Numbered from the stretch's first letter, positions 1 to 7,824 are shown. The stretch is DNA of 32,183 nucleotides from Candidatus Nomurabacteria bacterium (GCA_020631865.1 JACKGS010000005.1:1-32183), one strand, 5' to 3'. The notes: generated by a model not told the origin, from the sequence alone. Numbers and translations are program-made.

Positions 1-130
1 CTGGACTAATATTGTATTTATGCAAACATTATTAGCATACGATATTATATATTTTTAGATGTAAAAGTTCAATGCAATACAGACACTAGGATCCGATTTG
101 GTTAATGATAAGCATAAGCACATCCTATTG
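1..130. other. Intergenic sequence at left edge, no gene seen
   Basis: AT-rich DNA upstream of the first surface-protein gene. I see no convincing coding frame, RNA gene or long repeat. It ends at the promoter that drives the surface-protein/sortase pair. Confidence 0.5.
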
Positions 131-158
131 TTGACATTAAGTAAAATAAGAGTATAAA
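131..158 (+). promoter_or_regulatory. Sigma-70-type promoter for the surface protein/sortase pair
   Basis: A perfect -35 TTGACA (131-136) lies 16 nt before TATAAA (153-158). Transcription would start near 165, giving a leader of about 34 nt. The leader contains GAGGAG at a normal distance from the ATG at 199. Confidence 0.75.
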
Positions 159-198
159 TAATAGTACTAATAGTAATACAAATGCGAGGAGAAGTATT

Positions 199-714
199 AT
201 GAAGAAATCAACTACTATAGTTGTTGGGGTTTTGGTAGGAATAGTATTTTTAGGTGGGGCTATGTTTGCTCAGAATATTGAAAACACTGGACCTAATTCA
301 ACTAATTCGGTAACACAAAATAATAATACTGAATGCACAAGTGAAAATAATAATAACGTAGATGTAAACAGCGAAAATAATCAGTCATCAGACTCAGGTG
401 AGACAGGCTCAACTGGAAATACAAATGGCGGAACATCTTCTACTGGAAATGCCAGCAACAATAACTCTAGCTCTACAAACGTGAATATTAATAACGAAAA
501 TAACTGTATTGCAGCACAGACCACAGGTGGTAAGGGTGGCGGAAAAGATGAAACTGAAGAAGGTAAAGCTACCGGCGTAACCAAGACTCCTGTCGGTGGA
601 GTAGCTGCTGGTAATCTAGAAATTACACAAGCTATTATTGCCGTTGCTATCGCAACGGGCTCGTTTGGTGCAATATTTGTTGGCACAAAAAAGCTAGCTT
701 CTACTATTAGTTAG
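199..714 (+). CDS. Secreted Asn/Ser/Thr-rich repeat-module protein with C-terminal membrane anchor
   Basis: Predicted surface protein of 171 residues. Residues 1-24 are a signal peptide (KK, hydrophobic core, AMFA cleavage site). Residues 30-100 form one copy of the module seen in two other proteins here: TGPNSTN, then NNNNVDVN, then GNTNGGTSSTGNASN. A Gly/Lys/Glu linker follows, then TPVGG at 130-134, a hydrophobic segment at about 143-162, and KK. That tail has the layout of a sortase sorting signal without LPxTG. There are two cysteines (about 46 and 103). The gene is 29 nt upstream of a sortase on the same strand, and GAGGAG precedes the ATG. Secretion and the module are read from the sequence; being a sortase substrate is inferred. 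Its exact role is unknown. Confidence 0.8.
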   Translation: MKKSTTIVVGVLVGIVFLGGAMFAQNIENTGPNSTNSVTQNNNTECTSENNNNVDVNSENNQSSDSGETGSTGNTNGGTSSTGNASNNNSSSTNVNINNENNCIAAQTTGGKGGGKDETEEGKATGVTKTPVGGVAAGNLEITQAIIAVAIATGSFGAIFVGTKKLASTIS

Positions 715-743
715 TATTATTAACGAAAGTCTCAGGCAATAAT

Positions 744-1487
744 ATGCCAGATAAAAAATATAAGAAAATGCGCCTGATGAAAGTCAGGCGCTATAAAAAT
801 CATACAACTATTACTATAAGTTATAGGCACCCTGATTTTAAACGTTTAAGAATTGCATTAAGAAGGGTGTCTAGTGCTTTTTATCAATATAAAAAAGTGA
901 TTAATATATTGTTTTCATCTATGCTAATCATGATAGGCATTTGTGGGATTGCGTATATTTCCAGGCCATATATTATAAATTTTGCGCAGTCACAAATTAC
1001 ACAAGATGTTGTTTACACTTCTAGCCCTAGTATTAATCATCTACCACGTTCGATACCTTTGCAGATAGAAATACAATCTATTAATTTACAATCAAAAATT
1101 GTTCAAACTGATATCAATCCAGATAATACTCTGGCTGTTCCAAAGGATTATGGTGTCGTAGCTTGGTATGAGTCTTCGCCTACTCCAGGAGAGGTTGGGC
1201 CTTCAATTCTAGTAGGTCACGCAACAAGCTCATGGGGTGATGGAATTTTTGCAAATCTAAGCAAAGTTAAGAAAGGAGACGCAATAATGGTGCTTAGAGC
1301 GGATGGTGACATAGCAGAATTTACTGTAGATGATGTATTAGAGTTTCCTCAAGACAGCTTCCCGACAGATAAGGTTTATGGGAATATAAATTATTCAGGA
1401 CTCCGAATTATTACTTGTGGTGGAGTTTATAATTATTTAACAGGTAATTACAGTAATAACATAGTAGTTTTTTCGAGCTTGAAATAG
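744..1487 (+). CDS. Sortase, class-F-like
   Basis: Membrane transpeptidase expected to cleave a C-terminal sorting signal and transfer the protein to a surface acceptor. It has 247 residues: a very basic cytoplasmic N-terminus (1-50), one membrane segment (about 53-70) and an extracellular sortase domain (about 100-247). The catalytic His is H139 in LVGHATSS and the Cys is C205 in IITCGG. TCGG followed by GxYxxN is typical of class F and actinobacterial-type sortases. The position where some of those enzymes carry the catalytic Arg (GxYRxN) is Ser217 here, so the Arg is missing or elsewhere. No Shine-Dalgarno is obvious; the gene probably shares a transcript with the upstream surface protein. 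Its stop codon directly abuts the stop codon of the opposing gene. Confidence 0.85.
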   Translation: MPDKKYKKMRLMKVRRYKNHTTITISYRHPDFKRLRIALRRVSSAFYQYKKVINILFSSMLIMIGICGIAYISRPYIINFAQSQITQDVVYTSSPSINHLPRSIPLQIEIQSINLQSKIVQTDINPDNTLAVPKDYGVVAWYESSPTPGEVGPSILVGHATSSWGDGIFANLSKVKKGDAIMVLRADGDIAEFTVDDVLEFPQDSFPTDKVYGNINYSGLRIITCGGVYNYLTGNYSNNIVVFSSLK

Positions 1488-3590
1488 CTACTTATCTGTA
1501 ACTAAAGCTGATAGCTTTCTTTCTCTACGCATGTTGATCGTCTTCTGCTTTAGGTTTGAAAGTTGTTCAACCCCCAATAGGCTGAGTGTAAGCGCACTAC
1601 CAAAGCTTAGTAAATTGAGTACTGTATTTCTTCTTTGTGCAGTACGCGCTTGTTCGACAATGCTGTTTGATTGAGGTGGACTTGACTTAGGATTTTGAGC
1701 CGAAGCTAATGTAATGGTAGAGTTACCTTCGGTATCGTTACCTAGCGTAGAATTAATTGGATTAATACGCACACCAGACCCGCTACTAGGAACAAAGCTA
1801 AACACCTGAGCCTCTTGGATAGGAACTTGACCAGTTTTAGCAACCGTCGCTAACGCTCTTGTGCCCCGTTCGGTATCAACTCCAAAGCTTCCTTGCCAAG
1901 AGCCGAATACATTAATAAATAGAATTCCGAACCATTTTTTTAGTGTAAGTTTACTGTTGATCATATTTAACAAGTTTGTGCTTGCTGTGGCATTACCTGT
2001 TTTTGCGCTTCCGGCAATAGTATTTTCGCTAACCTCGGCATCACCTGTTTCACTCACTACCTCTATGTTGTTAGTTATTTTTTTATTTTCCTCAACATTT
2101 ATTTCAGCTGAATTATTTACTTCACGCTGATTACTTACGTTGCTGTCAATACCGCTACCAAGTGCTGCGGTATTGCTTCCTGCTGGAGCGTCGACTATAA
2201 ATCCAACCCATGTACCAAGAACATTAACAAATACAAGAAGACTACTGTCACCGATGATTTCTCTGCCTGTTAAATTCATAATCGTGATATTAGTTTGTGA
2301 GGTTCCTGTACCTGCCTCTCCTGCTGTATTGTTATCTTTAACCGATGCATCACCGCTTTTTGCGCTATTGTTGATATTGTTATCAATAGATTGATTACTT
2401 ATCATATCTGCAATTAATTCATTATCTTTAATATCAATAGTTGCTGTATTAGAGCTTGGCCCAGTGTTAGTTGTTAGGAGATTGTCTAAATCTAAATAGT
2501 CAGGCAGTAATATGTCACCGTCTAGATTGCCATTAATATTTAATACCCCAAGAAATGAATCGCCACTATTAATTGCTGAATTAATTAAATTTAATACATT
2601 TGCTACTGCATCGGCATTTCCGGTAGTTGCATCACCTGCTGTTGTATTAGAGTTTACTCTTGAGCTTCCGGAGTATGAGCACAGCCTGACGTCATTATTA
2701 ATGGACCCATTATCAGAAACATTAACATCTAGATTATTATTCGAGGACCGATTAGTAGATAAATTAGAATTTGGTCCTATAGCATCAGGATTGATATAAA
2801 TATCACCTGTTACATCACCATTTATATCGGTAGTAAATGTTTTAACATCTTTACCTAGGTCACCCCAGTCGGAACCCAGCATATTTAAGATATTAGCCAT
2901 TGTGTATGCACTCCCAGTAGTAGCATTTCCGGCATTGGTATTTGCTGATATTTCTGCATCACCACTTCTAGAGCAAGAACGTTGAGTATTGCTTACGGTG
3001 GCATCGTTATTGATATCAATATTGGTCGAGTTCTTCGTTTGTTGATCTATTTCAGCTTGGGTTGCTAGACCAGATGAAACCATCTCTTCGTTGTTTAAAA
3101 GTACCTTTCGGGGCGCGTATTGTCCTTTAACAGGGTCGTATACCCATTTTTTTGTTTCCCAAAGACCGGTTGCGGGGTCGTAGATGTAGTCTGTTCCAGA
3201 TTTACTGGTAGTCTTCTTGGTATCTGGATCCCATGAGTAATGTTCATTTTCCCACTTGCCAGTCTCTTTGTTGAATACATAGGTAGCGCCTTCAGGACCC
3301 GTTGGCTTACTTTCACCAGTATTTTTCGGTGGCGTAGGCGGGGTTGGTGCTATTGGCTCTGGTTGCGTAGGTGGTACCGGTGGTGTTGGAGCTGGTGGTG
3401 CGAGCGGTTCTTCTGGTACTGTGCTACTTTCAGGCGCAGTGGTCTCAGTTTGAGTATTTGATTCTGAGGGCGCTGAGTCTGAGTTAGCCTCTTGTGCCAA
3501 AATGACGTTAAATGATGAATTAAATGCGATTTGAATAATAATGATCAAAATTGATACTAAACGATTTATAGATGGGCGTATTTTAATCAT
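1488..3590 (-). CDS. Large repeat-containing surface protein
   Basis: Predicted surface protein of 700 residues. Residues 1-32 are a signal peptide. A Pro/Thr/Glu-rich stalk spans about 50-90. Two Tyr/Trp-rich units (about 104-159; YVFNKETGKW, YIYDPATGLW, WVYDPVKG) resemble wall-binding style repeats. Four diverged copies of the locus module are centred near residues 209-238, 297-327, 412-441 and 505-536, each with S/TGDAxVxxNTxAGxAxTG followed by a hydrophobic NxLNxxN stretch. Cys205 and Cys293 sit at equivalent positions in copies 1 and 2. A hydrophobic segment at about 655-673 and an Arg/Lys-rich tail form a C-terminal anchor; no LPxTG is present. GAGG precedes the ATG. An adhesin or fibre role is inferred only. 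Confidence 0.8.
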   Translation of the reverse strand: MIKIRPSINRLVSILIIIIQIAFNSSFNVILAQEANSDSAPSESNTQTETTAPESSTVPEEPLAPPAPTPPVPPTQPEPIAPTPPTPPKNTGESKPTGPEGATYVFNKETGKWENEHYSWDPDTKKTTSKSGTDYIYDPATGLWETKKWVYDPVKGQYAPRKVLLNNEEMVSSGLATQAEIDQQTKNSTNIDINNDATVSNTQRSCSRSGDAEISANTNAGNATTGSAYTMANILNMLGSDWGDLGKDVKTFTTDINGDVTGDIYINPDAIGPNSNLSTNRSSNNNLDVNVSDNGSINNDVRLCSYSGSSRVNSNTTAGDATTGNADAVANVLNLINSAINSGDSFLGVLNINGNLDGDILLPDYLDLDNLLTTNTGPSSNTATIDIKDNELIADMISNQSIDNNINNSAKSGDASVKDNNTAGEAGTGTSQTNITIMNLTGREIIGDSSLLVFVNVLGTWVGFIVDAPAGSNTAALGSGIDSNVSNQREVNNSAEINVEENKKITNNIEVVSETGDAEVSENTIAGSAKTGNATASTNLLNMINSKLTLKKWFGILFINVFGSWQGSFGVDTERGTRALATVAKTGQVPIQEAQVFSFVPSSGSGVRINPINSTLGNDTEGNSTITLASAQNPKSSPPQSNSIVEQARTAQRRNTVLNLLSFGSALTLSLLGVEQLSNLKQKTINMRRERKLSALVTDK

Positions 3591-3645
3591 TTTATTACCT
3601 CGTGAATATATAAGATTAAGTTATTGTGTAATGAATAGTTTTGGC

Positions 3646-3701
3646 GGGTGGTGATATGCTGCAATATATCACCACCCCACTCCCAACCCTAGGTATCTAG
3701 G
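3646..3701 (-). terminator. Two hairpins 3' of the 196-residue repeat-protein gene
   Basis: Just after the stop codon (minus strand) a 5-bp hairpin (3688-3692 with 3697-3701, loop GTAT) is followed by a perfect 12-bp inverted repeat (GGGTGGTGATAT at 3646-3657 with 3666-3677, 8-nt loop). No U-run follows, so this could be a transcript-end or mRNA-stabilising structure rather than a classical intrinsic terminator. Confidence 0.5.
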
Positions 3702-3717
3702 AGGGTGCGTAACAAAA

Positions 3718-4308
3718 CTAATTGCTTACGCTGACACTTGTGCTAGTGTTGCTCGTGTTGCTAGTTGATCCACTTGTGGCGCTTCCACCATTAGTATTGC
3801 CACTAACAGTTGCAGTTCCACTTGTAGATGACTGTGTGTTTACGTTGTTAACGCTAACAGTATTGTTGTTAGTTAGGCTAACTGTAGACGTGCTAGTCTG
3901 AAACACCTGATTGTTTGAATTTGGACCAGTTGTATTCATGCTAGCTGTTTGAGAGCTTGGTGATCCAAGGCCTGCTAATGCTGCTACACTTGCACTGCTA
4001 TTGTTTACTGAAGCAGTAGTGCTAGAAGAGCTGCTGTTGCTAGCTGATCCACTAGTGGCGCTTCCACCATTAGTATTTCCGCTAACGTCCGCAGATCCAC
4101 TTGCAGAATTTTGAGCGTTGGCATTATTTACACCAACCATATTGTTGTTGGTTGCAGCTACAACCTTTGATTCAGTACTAGTTACTTGGTTATTAGACCC
4201 AGGGCCTGTTGTACCGATAGTTGCTGTTTGTGCTGAGACTAAGCTAGCCCCTGCAAGCGTAAACGCAGCAGCTGTTGCAGCAGCAGCTTTGAATATTCGC
4301 TGTTTCAT
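3718..4308 (-). CDS. Secreted protein made of two tandem Asn/Ser/Thr-rich modules
   Basis: A 196-residue protein with a clear signal peptide (1-26, ending LVSAQ). The rest is almost entirely two copies of the locus module (about 33-102 and 126-196) joined by an Ala/Ser linker. Each copy has TTGPxSNNQV, NNNxVxVNNxNxQ, then SGxAxVSGNTNGGSATSG. The two copies are nearly identical in the last part. It has no cysteine, no membrane anchor and no sorting signal, and stops at the end of the second module. The low-complexity, regularly spaced Asn/Gln/Ser/Val pattern is what a beta-solenoid or amyloid-like subunit could look like, but that is inference. GGGAGG lies 7 nt before the ATG. Hairpins lie on both sides of the gene. 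Confidence 0.8.
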   Translation of the reverse strand: MKQRIFKAAAATAAAFTLAGASLVSAQTATIGTTGPGSNNQVTSTESKVVAATNNNMVGVNNANAQNSASGSADVSGNTNGGSATSGSASNSSSSSTTASVNNSSASVAALAGLGSPSSQTASMNTTGPNSNNQVFQTSTSTVSLTNNNTVSVNNVNTQSSTSGTATVSGNTNGGSATSGSTSNTSNTSTSVSVSN

Positions 4309-4352
4309 ATTAAAACCTCCCTTTTATTGTTATTACCCGAGGGTTAGTTCCC

Positions 4353-4388
4353 CGGCCCGTGAAGGTATATTACTACCTTCACGGGCCG
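4353..4388 (-). terminator. 15-bp perfect inverted repeat between two surface genes
   Basis: CGGCCCGTGAAGGTA (4353-4367) pairs perfectly with 4374-4388 around a 6-nt loop. It lies between the end of the 199-residue membrane-protein gene (4400) and the start of the next gene (4308). No U-run follows on the minus strand, so it may be a terminator of unusual form or a 5' mRNA structure of the downstream gene. Confidence 0.55.
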
Positions 4389-4399
4389 AAAAGCTAACG

Positions 4400-4999
4400 T
4401 CAGTGACTGTTGCTACTACTCCAGTTATTTTGTTGATATATACTGCTGTTATTTGTCGATGAAAATGAACTTATATTTGTATAGCTTCCGGGGGTATTAT
4501 TTCTGTCTGAATTAGAGCTTACATCAATACTTATAGAATTAACGTTATTGCCGGTTGACGTCTCTCTTGTGTTTATAGGTGTCGTATTGTTGTTGAATGT
4601 TACGGTTGTCTGTATGTGCGACTGCTCTGAGTAGTTTACGTTACCGACACGCTGACTCTCATCTTGTGTTGGTGGTAGCTGTAGATGGGTGTCGATGACT
4701 AGATTATTAATAGCATTTTCAGTTTTTGGGATAATAAAGTTAGCGTATACAATGCCATCATTTACAGAAATATTATCTGAAGTAAGCGCGGATCTTAAAT
4801 AGCCGCTAGTCTTATTATTGTCCGAGATACTTTTCGAGGCATTCTGTGTGTCCAAAATAAACATCAGAACAATAGTTAGCACGAAGATAGCGATAAATAA
4901 TATTACAAAATTAATGTACATTTTTGAGTTTTTAGAAGTATTATCATCCACCGCTGATTTATGTAAGCTAAATTGTCGACCATTGAGTATCCAGTACAT
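4400..4999 (-). CDS. Single-pass membrane protein with Asn/Ser/Thr-rich outer domain
   Basis: I do not recognise a family. The 199-residue product has a polar N-terminus of about 26 residues, one strong membrane segment (about 28-50) and an extracellular part that becomes extremely Asn/Ser/Thr-rich after residue 120 (for example FNNNTTPINTRETSTGNN, SSFSSTNNSS). That composition matches its neighbours, but I cannot align the full module to it. It starts 27 nt after a short basic ORF on the same strand and probably shares its transcript. GGGA lies about 9 nt before the ATG; a second Met just before the membrane segment is a possible alternative start. A membrane partner in the surface system is inferred. 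Confidence 0.65.
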   Translation of the reverse strand: MYWILNGRQFSLHKSAVDDNTSKNSKMYINFVILFIAIFVLTIVLMFILDTQNASKSISDNNKTSGYLRSALTSDNISVNDGIVYANFIIPKTENAINNLVIDTHLQLPPTQDESQRVGNVNYSEQSHIQTTVTFNNNTTPINTRETSTGNNVNSISIDVSSNSDRNNTPGSYTNISSFSSTNNSSIYQQNNWSSSNSH

Positions 5000-5026
5000 A
5001 ATAAATTCCCGTCACTTAAATGAATA

Positions 5027-5203
5027 TTAATTTTCAAAAAGCTTTACTTTACGTATGTTTTTATTATTGTGCCTAAGCCATTTGCTAGGAAAAATACGAT
5101 ATGGTAATTCTTCAAAATAATTTGAGTAATCTTCTTGTGGTATTGTTGCATAACGCTTGTTTTGTTTATGGTTTGAGTGCTTTTGGGGTTTGTAAGATTT
5201 CAT
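5027..5203 (-). CDS. Small basic protein, 58 residues, unknown
   Basis: Short open frame beginning MKSYKPQKHSNHKQNKRY and ending KVKLFEN. It is rich in Lys, Asn and His, with no membrane segment. AAAGG lies 5 nt before the ATG, and the next gene on the strand starts 27 nt after its stop, which supports translation. No homologue is recognised. Its position upstream of the membrane protein suggests a shared operon. Confidence 0.5.
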   Translation of the reverse strand: MKSYKPQKHSNHKQNKRYATIPQEDYSNYFEELPYRIFPSKWLRHNNKNIRKVKLFEN

Positions 5204-5409
5204 AAATGCCTTTCATAAATAAATACGGTTATATTAATTTTATTAGGCTTGTTTGTTCTTACGATACACTTCTGTTTATGCGCTTGATGCAACCTCCTTC
5301 GTATTTAATCTAACAATCTTAAAATAACTGTAAGTATCAACTCATTCTGTTACATATTTCACACGATTTTTTAATATTTGGGTTTTCTTACAGATGAAAA
5401 ATAGGTATT
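5204..5409. other. Intergenic region, AT-rich
   Basis: Untranslated stretch between two minus-strand genes. It contains a lone strong Shine-Dalgarno-like AAGGAGGTT (minus strand, 5299-5291) with no ATG at a suitable distance. Nothing else is recognised. Confidence 0.4.
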
Positions 5410-5793
5410 TTAGTCTGTCAAAATATAGTTATCTTCACTTACATAAGTTACTTTATTTCTGAAGGTTCGAAGTAGATTTTTTGTATCCACCGTTTTGCCC
5501 ACGAGTGTATTATTGATAATTTTTAATGTTGACTTTTTTATTAACCAGGCATGCGTGCTCCAATTGCCGTCATTTTGTAAACCAACTATTCTTTGAATTC
5601 CAGAGGATTTATTGATAGCTCTTGATTCCAATTTTTTAAAATATGAACGTTGCCTGATAGTGATTCTAATATAACTACCCTCTTGAAGTCTGTTGCTCGT
5701 ATTCTCTGTTCTTTTATCAGTTTTTTGTAATATATTTTTTACAATTTTATGAGTATCTGAGATTGAAGTCGATATTTTATTGAGTTTTGTCAT
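5410..5793 (-). CDS. Unknown basic protein, 127 residues
   Basis: Not recognised. The ATG at 5793 is preceded by TGAGGA at 6 nt and is preferred over an in-frame TTG 12 nt upstream. The product begins MTKLNKISTSISDTHK, is basic and soluble, and has no signal peptide or cysteine. The centre (GSYIRITIRQRSYFKKLESR, then IVGLQNDG) looks like a compact beta-rich fold. It sits between the surface-protein block and the Crp/Fnr-type regulator, facing away from the regulator. No function is proposed. Confidence 0.55.
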   Translation of the reverse strand: MTKLNKISTSISDTHKIVKNILQKTDKRTENTSNRLQEGSYIRITIRQRSYFKKLESRAINKSSGIQRIVGLQNDGNWSTHAWLIKKSTLKIINNTLVGKTVDTKNLLRTFRNKVTYVSEDNYILTD

Positions 5794-5940
5794 TAATTTC
5801 CTCAACTTCTTTGATAGATTTAAAGATGAAATTAGTGGAACGTCCTTAATACTATGTTACATCAAGATCTATTTCTGTAATATATTTAACTCATTTGGTA
5901 GTTTTGTGATCTGGAGAACAGCGTGAATATTTAAAAATGT

Positions 5941-5968
5941 TTGCAAAAAAACTCACTTATTGTATAAT
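5941..5968 (+). promoter_or_regulatory. Promoter of the Crp/Fnr-type regulator
   Basis: TTGCAA (5941-5946), a 16-nt spacer and a perfect TATAAT (5963-5968). Transcription would begin near 5975, about 23 nt before the ATG. Confidence 0.7.
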
Positions 5969-5997
5969 CACATTAACAGGAGTCTAGTGTAAGTGTT

Positions 5998-6663
5998 ATG
6001 AAATTGTTTATTAATACAATTCATCGTGATCAGTGGCAAAAATTTTTGCGTAAATTTCCTGTTCATGTGTACAAAAAAGGTGAAATCGTCTTGCTTTATG
6101 ATGAAATACCTACCGCGTTACGTATAGTAAAAAGTGGCTATGTTAAGGTATATAATATTAATTCACATGGAGAAGAGCGGCCTGTTTCATTTGATTATGC
6201 AACTGATATTTTTCCTTTGGGTTGGATTTTTGGCAAAATTGAAAAAACACAATACTTTTACGAAGCTTTCACCGACTGCGAATTGTATGAGCTGCCAAGA
6301 AAAGATTTTTTGCTGTATTTAAAATTGCATCCCAAAATTGCTTACGAAATGTATGCATCCTTGGCCTCCAAGGTTGTTTCGTTGCAGGCTAGAATATACG
6401 CGCTAGAACAATCAAGAGCTTCTGAAAAAGTAATAAGGACACTCCTGTATTTATGTGAAAGATTTGGTGTGCCATATAGACGTACTAATAAAACGACCTT
6501 AAAGCTTCCATTAACACAGCAAGATATTGCAAACTTCATTGGTATTACTCGTGAAACTACTAGTCATGAACTCAAGAAGCTTGAAAAGATAAAAGCGATA
6601 AAGTTAACCAGGAAACATTACGTTGTAAATATAGAAAAGTTAAACGAGCTTTTAACAACTTAA
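5998..6663 (+). CDS. Crp/Fnr family transcriptional regulator
   Basis: DNA-binding regulator of 221 residues, the usual family length. Residues about 12-110 form the cyclic-nucleotide-binding-like beta-barrel, 115-140 the dimer helix, and 165-215 a Crp-type winged helix (LTQQDIANFIGITRETTSHE is the recognition helix-turn-helix). The phosphate-binding cassette of true cAMP receptors (GE plus RSA) is absent: that region reads FPLGWIFGKIEKTQYFYEAF. There is no N-terminal Fnr-type Cys cluster. The signal is therefore unknown. An AGGAG lies 15 nt before the ATG, which is a long spacing. It lies between the surface locus and the acyltransferase/ligase genes, so either could be its target; that is a guess. 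Confidence 0.85.
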   Translation: MKLFINTIHRDQWQKFLRKFPVHVYKKGEIVLLYDEIPTALRIVKSGYVKVYNINSHGEERPVSFDYATDIFPLGWIFGKIEKTQYFYEAFTDCELYELPRKDFLLYLKLHPKIAYEMYASLASKVVSLQARIYALEQSRASEKVIRTLLYLCERFGVPYRRTNKTTLKLPLTQQDIANFIGITRETTSHELKKLEKIKAIKLTRKHYVVNIEKLNELLTT

Positions 6664-6684
6664 CATGATTAATTACACGCGCTA

Positions 6685-7791
6685 TTAAGTTGGTAATATT
6701 TTTTGAAGTATTTTTAATTTTAATAACAAAACAACTGCTGTAACTGTAGATATAATTATTACGCTATTGAGAATTGATGATGAAGTAACTGGAACCGCAG
6801 ATTGGATAAATACTAATAAATAGGCGCTGATTGTGTAGGCGCGTAAAGATTGTGTCCCTAAGCTCATCAGTATCCAGCCAAGATACTTGTTTATCCAAGA
6901 TTCATATTTTCTAAAGATGATAAATATGCCACTAAACCACACAAAAGATAAGATTATTCTAGATGGAGATAGTGGTGATTTACTAAAAATTGGGTCAAGC
7001 CATTTACGAATTTCTACATACTTTTCAAAGTTTATTGCTGGTAGAATTTGTTCACTTTTCACTATTTCCCAACCAAGTACCCAGAACACGCTGAGCAATA
7101 ATGTCGTTAAGAATATTGCCAGTATGGAGCCACAGAAAACATTCCTATATGTTTTATTAGTATTTGCCCATCTTTCCCTTATATATTCCAGGTGATAGCC
7201 GACAATTGCTGGAATAAAGAACAGTACTTGCCACTGAAGCCAATCTTTGCTGATTTTTATGCCGATAAACCATAATAGAATTGTTAGCATCAGGTAAATA
7301 ATAATTCTACCCTTTCTCAGGAGTGCGATAAAAATTGGTGCAAATAGTAGAGCGAATACATATAGCTTTAAGAAGTACACCCACTCAAATACAAAATTTA
7401 AGGTAATAATTTTTATTATCGTCTGATATAAATTTATATTAGTAGGTAGTGTTGGCTGTAGTGTCTGAGGATAGGGCAAATTATTAGCTATCATTACTAT
7501 AGTTATAGAACTTATGACTAAGGTTGCGTATAGTATGAGTGCTCTTTTAAGTAATGTAACTGATGTTTTTTTTATGGACTCATCTTGTTTTTTGAAGCCT
7601 TTAGTGTAGCCAACAAGAATGCCGGAGATTATAAAGAACCCTTCTGCTGCCGAGACCCATAACCTTCCAGAGCCCGTTAGCCAAGAAAGTGGTGATGGCC
7701 ATCGTAGCAAGTGGTCAGCAAGCACTACGAACATAAAATATCCGCGCATTAAATCTAGGGCAAGGATTCTTTTACTAAGTTTATTCTTCAT
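6685..7791 (-). CDS. OpgC-like membrane acyltransferase
   Basis: Polytopic membrane protein of 368 residues with about 10 membrane segments. The N-terminus ALDLMRGYFMFVVLADHLLR followed by SAAEGFFIISGILVGY matches the OpgC branch of the acyltransferase-3 superfamily, which transfers acyl (often succinyl) groups to extracytoplasmic glycans. The His in ADHLLR is the likely conserved residue. The gene is divergent from an acyl-activating ligase, with start codons only 39 nt apart, so activation and transfer of an acyl group may be linked. The donor and the acceptor (cell-wall or surface glycan) cannot be told from sequence. No clear Shine-Dalgarno precedes the ATG. Confidence 0.75.
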   Translation of the reverse strand: MKNKLSKRILALDLMRGYFMFVVLADHLLRWPSPLSWLTGSGRLWVSAAEGFFIISGILVGYTKGFKKQDESIKKTSVTLLKRALILYATLVISSITIVMIANNLPYPQTLQPTLPTNINLYQTIIKIITLNFVFEWVYFLKLYVFALLFAPIFIALLRKGRIIIYLMLTILLWFIGIKISKDWLQWQVLFFIPAIVGYHLEYIRERWANTNKTYRNVFCGSILAIFLTTLLLSVFWVLGWEIVKSEQILPAINFEKYVEIRKWLDPIFSKSPLSPSRIILSFVWFSGIFIIFRKYESWINKYLGWILMSLGTQSLRAYTISAYLLVFIQSAVPVTSSSILNSVIIISTVTAVVLLLKLKILQKILPT

Positions 7792-7818
7792 AAATATTTT
7801 GAGGTAACTGTTAGCTGT

Positions 7819-7824
7819 TATACT
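7819..7824 (+). promoter_or_regulatory. -10 box for a leaderless acyl ligase mRNA
   Basis: TATACT ends 6 nt before the ATG at 7831, which places the expected transcription start at or next to the A of the start codon. There is no Shine-Dalgarno. The same bases read as TATAAC on the minus strand could serve the divergent acyltransferase gene. Confidence 0.55.

Noticed and set aside
381..686. Antisense open frame across the first surface-protein gene
   Set aside because: A shadow of low-complexity coding sequence, with no ribosome site and no signal of its own.
1488..3590. LPxTG sorting signal in the 700-residue surface protein
   Set aside because: No LPxTG or close variant precedes the C-terminal hydrophobic segment; it may be a plain membrane anchor.
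5204..5299. TTG-started 30-codon frame after AAGGAGGTT on the minus strand
   Set aside because: The TTG overlaps the Shine-Dalgarno-like sequence, leaving no workable spacing; kept only as a note in a finding.
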